From Perca fluviatilis (Eukaryota > Chordata > Actinopteri > Perciformes > Percidae), in the NCBI RefSeq assembly GCF_010015445.1, contig NC_053120.1:6950114-7014113 (forward strand): a stretch of 64,000 nt of DNA, written 5' to 3'. Each line of letters begins with the position of its first letter. Within the stretch, counting starts at the first letter, position 1. The notes under the pieces are model-generated. The model searched no databases, was not told where the DNA came from, and saw nothing but the letters and a program-made list of their open reading frames with translations. The position numbers and the translations under genes are program-made. Below are positions 56,324 through 64,000 of this stretch, piece after piece.

Positions 56324-58338
56324 CATAAAGGCTGTATCATCATTCCTGAAGTGAGATTTAGGAATCACTTAGGCTACTATTTTACTCTTTACAAGTCAGT
56401 GGTGGAGCTAAGTAAGTATTCAGATCCTTTACCAAAGTAAAAATACAAAAAAGTACAAGTTAAAGTCCTGCATTTTAATGTACATTAAGTAAAAGTAAAG
56501 TTCATGTAAAGTATCAGTAAAAGTACTTCAAGTATTCATTATGCAGCAGAATAACCCAGTGTTACATTATATATTCATTATTTATCATTGTGGATGTATG
56601 CGTGTCAAAAGCATTTTAATGTTGTAGTGAGTCACGATGAAACTAATTTAAACTTTACCTGGTAGTTTAATCCTAGCAACGCCTTATATTTTACCTTTTG
56701 TAGGCTACATAAAATATTAATCCACATAAAAAAGTACCCCATTTCCCATGCAGTGAGGTAGAAGTATAAAGTAGCAGATAATGGAAATACTCAAATGTGT
56801 ACTTGAGTACAGTATATGAGTGAATGTGCTTCTTACATTCCACCTCTGCTAGTTATCACAATCATATGATAAATCATTCATATGAAGATGAGGGAGTTGC
56901 ACTTCTTTATCAGGTGAGGGTCTATAAAATGAAACGGGAATTTTTTGTGTCATTGACATTAAAAAGTTGATCAAATTTCTTTTTTTCTAGGCTTCCCTGG
57001 AGCGCAGATAAAGTGGAGATCAAACTGTTTAATCAGTTCCTGTATGTGCTAATGAGTGTTTCTCAGAGAGAGAGGTATCAGTATGTTACAGTCGTCTTTG
57101 TCACATTTACAATCTCGCCAGAGTGGACTGCTGTCACATTGCAGTCCAACAGAGGGCAAAGTGCAAGCTTTGACTGTATAGTTTATCATGCTCTCTCTCT
57201 CTCTCTTGTTCTCTTTCTCTTCCTCCCTCCCCCTGTCAAGTCTCCACCTCGATTTCTATAGACCAGTCAGACTTTCACTCATCAGGCTTCATATTGCTGT
57301 GATTTTCTTGTTTACTGCAACATCAGCAAAGGTAAGACCCCTTTCCTGTTGTCTAAAATGTTTAATTAATTGAGTTGATTTACAGTGAACTACAGTAATG
57401 TCAGTCTACACCTATGAGGCTTCTCCCTTTTTCAGCATGGCCGGTTCATGCGTTCATTCACCTGGGACGTGTTTTTTTTCTTTCCTTGAATGTTATACGG
57501 CCACCGATGCTGCTCCAAATGTCATTGTAGACCACCACTGTTTAGAAAACAAAGGACCATGTGATGGATGGTAAATCTCAGGGGGATTCATAGTTGGAAG
57601 TGCCTCCCTGCAGATGTACTGAGGGGAGGGGGATTAGCCTACTGACACATTAAGACACTTAGCCCCAGCAGACGTGTTTCCACTGGGATTCAGTCCATTA
57701 TAAGAGGTCATTAAGTCTTAAAAGCCTACTTTTCTAAGGACAAGTGAAAAACCCTGCCTGTGGGGGTGTCATGATTACACTTACTACCAATGCAAATGAA
57801 CTTCCTACAGTGACATGAATTTGATACTAATGAGATGGAGCCCTAATTGATTGTGGTATCCTTGGAACAAGTGGAATTAAATGAAATGAGCTCACCCTGC
57901 TGGCAGTTTATTTCAATAATAGGAAATAAGATTGTACAACTCTTTCTCTCTGTGGGGATCAGATGGACTAAAGGGAGATTAGTTTACTGCTCTAATGAAA
58001 AGCCTTCAGGAAAAGAGAAAAAAAAAACAACAGAGTGGAAGAGGATCTAAATGGAGAAAACGCTGGAGGATGACAATAGCTGGTTACGGTGACGGGCTGC
58101 TGTCAATTTCAGTTCTGGTATTTTGCGCTAACACTTTCACTTTCAAAGAATGTGTCAGTTGAATTAAAACCGATGGCTCTATTCCTGCTGCGTTTAAGAA
58201 GCCAGAAGGAAAGAAAAGGCAGAAACAAAGATGGCTAATCCATTTCAGAATCCTTTCCTTAAAATGGAAAATAGAGACTATAATTAGATGTGGCGAGTTC
58301 AAGCTCAAGGACTTAGCGAAGCAGCTCTCCCTATAGCA

Positions 58339-58339
<1 letters not shown>

Positions 58340-58391
<52 letters not shown>
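58340..58391. repeat. (GT)n microsatellite
   Basis: About 26 GT units in the intergenic spacer. Confidence 0.95.
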
Positions 58392-58392
<1 letters not shown>

Positions 58393-59051
58393 TTAAATCA
58401 CTCACTTCCGTTTGTCTTGGTTCCTCAGGCGGAGCGCTGACAAATTTAGATTTTTGCAAGTCTAAAAAATTTGAAAAAACAGAGCAGAAATACATAATTG
58501 GAGAGTAGTCACTCATTAAGATTGTTTGCCCAGCCCTGTCAACCGTTTCAGCAAGGACACATCATCCACTCTCAGAAACAGCACTAGTACAGGAGGAGTG
58601 CATGTTTTTATTGGAAAGTACGTTTTTCACCCATGGCCTGGGGCCCAGATGCGTACCATTTGAACACACATATAGGTGGTAGTTACTTATGGTTCATGGG
58701 ACAAATTTTGCTTCTGGCTCGGGCCCACTGAGCTTGGGTGGGAAGCTGGTGAGGGATCAAGTCTTTGTCATAGCACTAGTGAGTCCTGATTGGTCTCTTT
58801 ATTTCACTAGCTTTTACTCATAAAACCGAAAGAAAAAGGAGAAAATTAAAAGACAAGAACATTTATTTTCTGAATTTGGCTAATGAGTAAACTGTTGTTT
58901 ATAGGTACATTTTGGTGACTTACATGTAAGGCAGTGGTTCCCCACCTTTCTGTTCTGGGGTACCCCCACAGCCCTGTCAGATGAACTCACATACCCCTTC
59001 ATCAATTGTCAATGTAATAAAAGTGGATATATATATGTATATATATATTTT

Positions 59052-59225
59052 TTTTTTGGGGGGGGCAATTTAGGCCTTTATTTGATAGAACAGCTTAGAC
59101 ATGACAGGGTAGAAACAGGGGGAAAGACATGCAGCAAAAGGCCACAGGACAGAATCAAACCTGCGGCCGCTGCGTCAAGCTCTAAGCCTCTGCACATGGG
59201 TCACACGCTCTACCAGGTGAGCTAT
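59052..59225 (-). mobile_element. tRNA-derived SINE, copy 4
   Basis: The minus strand reads AGCTCACCTGGTAGAGCGTG, then CGCAGGTTTGATTCTGTCC and TTTGCTGCATGTCTTTCCCC, and ends in an A-rich 3' side. A 12-bp duplication of the head end is present at 59213-59236. Confidence 0.8.
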
Positions 59226-59572
59226 TCAGGTGAGCTATTCAGGTTCCTCAAAGTGGATGTTGTTAAGATTTTTCATACTTGTTGAACTGTTGATATTTAG
59301 GCTACATTTACACTGTTACGTTTTGGTTTAAAAACGAACATCTTTTGCTACGTTTACACCTCGCATTCACACTGCTCCGGTGTTTCAGAGCCCCTAAACC
59401 GCAGACATTTGAAAACACTTTTGACCCCATTTTGGTAATATCCAGGGTTGTGTTGCAATCTCAACGGCCGCAAATGGAGACCTTTTCATTACGCAAATTA
59501 TACTACAGTATTTGGTTCACTGTAGACTGTATTAGCACCCAAAATAAGCCATCAACACAATTGATAGCGTGC

Positions 59573-59940
59573 CTATGTTCCCACAGCCCTATGTTCCCAC
59601 ATTTCTAAGATTTCTTTCAAAATTAGGCCCTATGTTATCACAGTTCCCACATTTCTAAGATTTTTTTCCAAAATTAGGCCCTATTTTCGCCTTACTCACC
59701 CTAACCCTAACCCTTGAAGGGAAATGTAGGAACACAAGACCTAATTTTGAAAATGTCCTAGAAATGTGGGAACATAGGGCTGTGGGAACATAGGGCCTAA
59801 TTTTCAGTGAAAAATTAAATTCTTAGAAATGTGGGAACATAGGGCTATGGGACCATTGGGCTGTGGGACCATTGGGCTGTGGGAACATAGGGCTGTGGGA
59901 CCATTGGGCTGTGGGAACATAAGGCTGACCCCACACAATT
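59573..59940. repeat. Mirrored minisatellite with telomere-like core
   Basis: The left half repeats TATGTTCCCACAG; the right half repeats its reverse complement GGGCTGTGGGAACATA. Between them, 59698-59713 is ACCCTAACCCTAACCC. Confidence 0.85.
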
Positions 59941-61094
59941 CATCTGCTCACATTAAAGGATAATAACTAAGAAAATGGGGTGACAGGATTGAACCTGAGT
60001 GTGTTTTCATTCTGGCTGCAGTGGTTCCCAGCAGGTTATTCTTGTACGTTGCAGTGGTGAAAATGGTTGTATCACTGTTTACTCTGCTGTGGTCACATGG
60101 TCAGGGTGAAGGCGAGGTTAACCACAGCTCTTTGTACACTCGTCTGTTGATCTCACTCCCGACAGACAAGCACTAACACGCGTGTCATTTCCCTGCTCCG
60201 TATATGCTAACACAGAGCCCAGATACCACAGAAGTATCCCGTCCACGGTTTACAGAAGAATGTGGCAGGATGTCACATTCTTTAGGTCTTCAGGACGTGG
60301 AGTCTGTAAGGTCAAAATAACAGTAAAGATACTCTAAATATGTCATTTCAAAATGACATTGTATTTTTACATGGGATTTCTAAGAACAGGCTCAGATATT
60401 ATCTTCTAATACTGACAACTCAGGTCTGAAAAAACAGACAGTTACTTACTCTTTGTTTTAATGTACAAAGGCAAAAGTATTGGGAGTTATGAGTTAAGAT
60501 CTCATTCTCACCACTCACCCAAGTATGTACAATAAATGTGCAGCTGCATGCAGCAGCTAGTTAGCTTAGCACAAAGACTAAAAGCAGGTAGAAACAGCTC
60601 GGCTGGCTCTATCCAAAGGTAACCAAAATCAGCCTAAAAGCAGCTCTAAAGCTCACAAATGAACATGATATGTGTTTTGTTAAATCCACATAAAAACCAC
60701 AGTGTAAAAATGAAGAAACTGTGGTTTTACGGGAGCTTATGTTAGGGATCGTGCCAAGAAATAGTCTGGCACGTACCACCCAGTGAAACGCTGAGATAAT
60801 CTGTTGCTGGCTGTGTATCAATCTTCTCAGCTAACTTTCAGCCAGAAAGAGAAAAAAGGGTATTTCCCAAAATGTCAAACTATTCCTTTAAGATTTGGCC
60901 TAATTGCTGTCACCTCTAACTCAGTAACTTTGTGTTAGTAATAATAACATTCATTCTAGCTGCTAGCTCGTAGTAAAATTCAGCTTTTACAAACAAGATT
61001 TGACTGAGTCTGTGTCATTGAGACGGCCTTTGATAAAATTATAAATTTTGAGGTCTTAAAATCTCTATTCGAGCACGATTTCACAATCTTTCCA

Positions 61095-61445
61095 GCTCTT
61101 TTAACCTACTCGATATCCACGACGATCCACTTCAGGATTGCTCTCGTTCTGCCTGAAATTCCGCCGGATATCACTCTTTCGGCAGATTTCCATTTTCGGA
61201 TGTCCGTCACCTTCCGCTTTCTTTGTGTGTTTCTGAGGACTATCGGTTAACTGCTCCTCAGATCTCTGCAGGGTAAATCCAGACAGCTAGCTAGACTATC
61301 TGTCCAATCTGAGTTTTCTGTTGCACGACTAAAACAAACTTTGAACGTACACGTTCCACCAAAACAAGTTCCTTCCCGAGGCTATTTTGCAGAGGCACCG
61401 TGACTCCATCCATCGCTTAGCGCCGCCCATGACGATTGTGATTGG
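61095..61445 (-). mobile_element. Dispersed repeat, inverted partner of 33070-33425
   Basis: The reverse complement matches the 33-kb copy over about 330 bp, including CTGCAGAGATCTGAGGAGCA. GGTCTGGCAATGCGAGACTA at its right edge recurs in part near 63697 (GGGTCTGGCAATGAG). Confidence 0.7.
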
Positions 61446-62223
61446 TTTAAAGAAATGCCAATAAACCAGAGCACGGTTTTCTCCCATCCCGGATTGCTGT
61501 GTGGACTAGCCAGACCCTCCTCGCAGCCCTGTGGAGGAAGGTCTGGCAATGCGAGACTACCATAATCCCAAAATGATGACCTAATCATGAGGCAGCACGG
61601 TAAAGAGGCAGAACTTAGTTCCTAGTTGGAACTTTATAGAAGTGAATTAGAGAATTGCTTTGGAGATAGAGCTTTTCCTTTTTTTAAATTATAGAACCAC
61701 CAATGCAGTTCAAAATAAACCCAGACAAAACATTACAGTCAGATGAATAACTCAAGTCAGATAGGATGTTATCATTCTGAGGTGATGATTTTCTGGCCTG
61801 GTCAGAATCTGTGCTTTAGTTTAGTGTGTTTGTGCTGATGAGTAATGAGGTAACGTTCTGGTGTTTAGGCAGCATTATCCTTCTGTGACTCATCATCACC
61901 TCTCCTTTGGTCACAAGCTCAGTGAAAGTTTCCAATGACTCAGCTTTTGGTTGCGTTCCTCATTTTGTTTGGCCTTGGCCCCACTTTGTTTTAGCATCAC
62001 ATCCTGTAAAAGGATTTGAGGTTTAATAAGGCTGACCGGATTTGAACTCGCATATCTGTGTGGGTCAAACATATTTGCAATGCCTCACTTGGAGTTCCAG
62101 CTGATACGGCACACACAGATAAATGCTCTGCAAACATCTGCTGACCTGGAGTGAAAAATTCTCACTTCCCTCAAATTTCCAAGACCTTTCATTCTCACAC
62201 ACCCTGCATTTCATGTCCTGTAG

Positions 62224-62398
62224 GGCGCCCATGTGACCGAGATCAGTCATGGAGGAACCGCAGCGAATCGATCTGACCTACATCACAGAACGCATCATCA
62301 CCATTTTCTGCCCTTCCGAATGTCCAGAAGAGCTCTACGTGCAGAACCTGGAGGAGATTATTCACATGCTGCAGTCCAAGCATGGACACCACTACATG
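62224..62398 (+). CDS. tns3: Tensin family (tensin-3-like), first coding exon
   Basis: The exon begins after TCATGTCCTGTAG at 62224, has its ATG at 62249 and ends CACTACATG before GTGAGA. It encodes 50 residues: MEEPQRIDLTYITERIITIF, CPEELYVQNLEEIIHMLQSK and HGHHYM. This is the start of the PTEN-like phosphatase domain of tensins. Tensin-3 likewise begins MEE then DLTYITERII and continues NL.E...ML.SKHG..Y. Tensins sit at focal and fibrillar adhesions and tie integrin tails to actin. The remaining exons, with the SH2 and PTB domains, lie right of the window. Tensin-1 or -2 relatives cannot be excluded from one exon. Confidence 0.75.
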
Positions 62399-64000
62399 GT
62401 GAGATGGGAAAAAAAGTGCTCAGAACTTGAAAAATGTTACTTGAGTGAAAGCATTAGCGTTCAATTAAATTTTCTCAGGACAATACAGATAGAGGGGGTC
62501 TAGACCACACTATAATTTTGCAAAGACCCAACCATTCCCTCCAAGATCAAGCATTTGGTGCAACAGTGGCGAAGTAAAACTTCCTTTTAACAGACAGAAA
62601 CCTCGGACAGAACCTGGCTCCTGGTGAGCGGTTGGGTCATTGAAATATAGCCTACTAACGGTACCAAAAATAAAAGTACTCATTATTCAGAATGGCCTAA
62701 TTCAGAAAAATGCCTTTTGTATTATTGGATTACAGTTATTGATTCATTAATGTACTGTATGTATCACTTTGGTATTGTTGCTGGTAAAGGTGGGACTAAT
62801 GTTTGGCTTTATATTTTTCTGAATCAAGGCTTTAAAATCAATGTAGTGGAATATAAAGTACATTATTTTCCTGTGTAGTGGAGTAGAAGTAACTATGAAA
62901 TGGAAGTACTCATGTTAAGTTCAAGTACCTCAATAACGTACAATAATTAAAAAAATGTTTTTACATTTGTCCTCAGATTCTTAAATGGCACATTCCTCTA
63001 AAGTCATATTGGCTTTCTCTCATTTCAAACAACTTTGTGGTTACTTTGTCAAGTCAAATTTAATTATACCAGCCCCAATTCACATATTTGTACAGCATGC
63101 TGTATGACACTCTATCATTAGATCCTGGATAAGGAGACATTTATTTTGAAAATTATACATGATATCTTTTAAAATCGCCCTAAATTTTAAATGTTTGGGT
63201 ATATAATATAAAAAATGATATATATATGTGAAAAAAAGTAAGTTAGTTGGTTTTAATCTCTAGTTTAAGTGACAGTTTGTATGGTTAGGCTTTGAAGTAT
63301 GAAAAAACGATTTGTATTTGTTTTTAATGCAGAGTGTTTCCCCATGTTGCCATAAAATACAAAAGTACACAGCTACAAGTGTGCCATGAGGCCTGATTTA
63401 AGAAATCCTCAAGGATGTACAGAATAAAGGTTTTTAGTTTTTGCTTTGACTGAATTTAAACATCATTAGAGATATTAGTTATTTAATCAGATCTATGGTG
63501 TAAAACAATGTCTTTAAAAACTTTTAGTGTGAGATGAGGAATTTAGTTTTACTTAGATCACAACCTCTTAAAATGTAAATAAGTAAACAAGTTCCAGCTC
63601 CACACCCACTATCCTTTCAGTCCCATTTGCATTTTAGACATTTAGATGTGATGATATGGTACCCTGGAAATCCAGACCCAAATCCAAAAGATTAAGGGTC
63701 TGGCAATGAGTAATGAAAATGGCCCAACTCGAGGGGCGGCACCAAGCATGCATTTGAAAATCTCAAATTTAAACTGCAAATATCACTGCATGCGATTGGA
63801 TAACACTACGACCAATCACAACAATACACGGGGCGTCGTATCCAGAGCCCCATACGCTTAGCTACCAGTGGAGCTACCTGGTAGATTAAACTCGTCATCA
63901 GTCGTCATCTGTTTAGCTCGCCTCTGGCCCGCCTATATCAGATACACCGATGTGATTGGTGCAGCTTGGCTACAAGGGCATAGTTAATGAGCATCGTTAC
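62399..64000. other. First coding intron of the tensin gene
   Basis: AT-rich intron with GTACTTAAG-type repeat text (about 62640-62950) and a dispersed repeat from about 63660 onward (GGTCTGGCAATGAG, CACTACGACCAATCACAAC). No second exon is visible. Confidence 0.5.

Larger units (their letters stand above)
55641..62223. other. Head-to-head spacer between phlpp1 and the tensin gene
   Basis: The spacer holds repeats around 55840-56080 and 56395-56850 with GTACTTGAGTA and AAGTACTT motifs, a CTCF-like site (56310), a hairpin (56109), a (GT)n run (58340-58391), a SINE (59052-59225), a mirrored minisatellite (59573-59940) and a dispersed repeat (61095-61445). Untranslated tensin exons could be here, but none can be named. 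Confidence 0.5.

Noticed and set aside
57013..57373. Upstream tensin exon
   Set aside because: Hydrophobic, Ser/Leu-rich frames with no splice pair that leads into 62224; an untranslated exon cannot be judged.
1..64000. Endogenous retrovirus or other viral insertion
   Set aside because: No gag, pol or env text and no paired long terminal repeats seen. The reverse-transcriptase pieces are non-LTR LINE tails.

Overview
This is nuclear DNA of a bony fish, almost certainly a teleost. Coding sequence lies in short exons with GT/AG borders and matched reading phase, separated by introns packed with DNA transposons, tRNA-derived SINEs, LINE tails and long (CA)n, (CT)n, (TA)n and (TCTA)n microsatellites. 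There is no bacterial, viral or CRISPR content. All exon borders were placed by eye from splice consensus, reading phase and recalled protein families; no alignment was run.

Layout, left to right. (1) The 5' five coding exons of nicotinate phosphoribosyltransferase (naprt), minus strand, 832-5978; the gene continues beyond the left edge. (2) A complete three-exon UPF0598 / C8orf82 homologue, minus strand, 9472-12212. (3) A complete four-TM MARVEL protein of the MARVELD3 type, plus strand, 15969-21137, with a possible alternative last exon and 3' UTR at 24719-25185. (4) A complete 17-exon PH-domain leucine-rich-repeat protein phosphatase, minus strand, 26124-55298. It resembles PHLPP1 rather than PHLPP2 and carries one apparent frameshift in its last exon. 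(5) The first protein-coding exon of a tensin, most like tensin-3, plus strand, 62249-62398; the gene runs off the right edge.

The MARVELD3-like gene and PHLPP1 converge tail to tail with about 0.2 kb between candidate poly(A) signals. PHLPP1 and the tensin gene are head to head across about 7 kb, as are C8orf82 and the MARVEL gene across about 3.8 kb. The five genes do not form a pathway: naprt makes nicotinate mononucleotide for NAD; C8orf82 is a probable mitochondrial protein of unknown role; MARVELD3 proteins act at tight junctions; PHLPP1 dephosphorylates AKT and PKC; tensins link integrins to actin.

The rest is mobile DNA with several legible insertion histories: a 1.63-kb decayed Tc1 element, two near-perfect palindromic Tc1/mariner MITEs, a group of hAT-like MITEs with 8-bp target duplications, TTAA-flanked elements nested in a repeat whose empty copy is also present, and a LINE tail split by a MITE. 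I found no convincing novel system. The observations most worth testing are the MARVELD3-PHLPP1 tail-to-tail pairing, the PHLPP1 frameshift, inverted repeats flanking a phase-neutral block of PHLPP1 exons, and the alternative MARVEL C-terminus.
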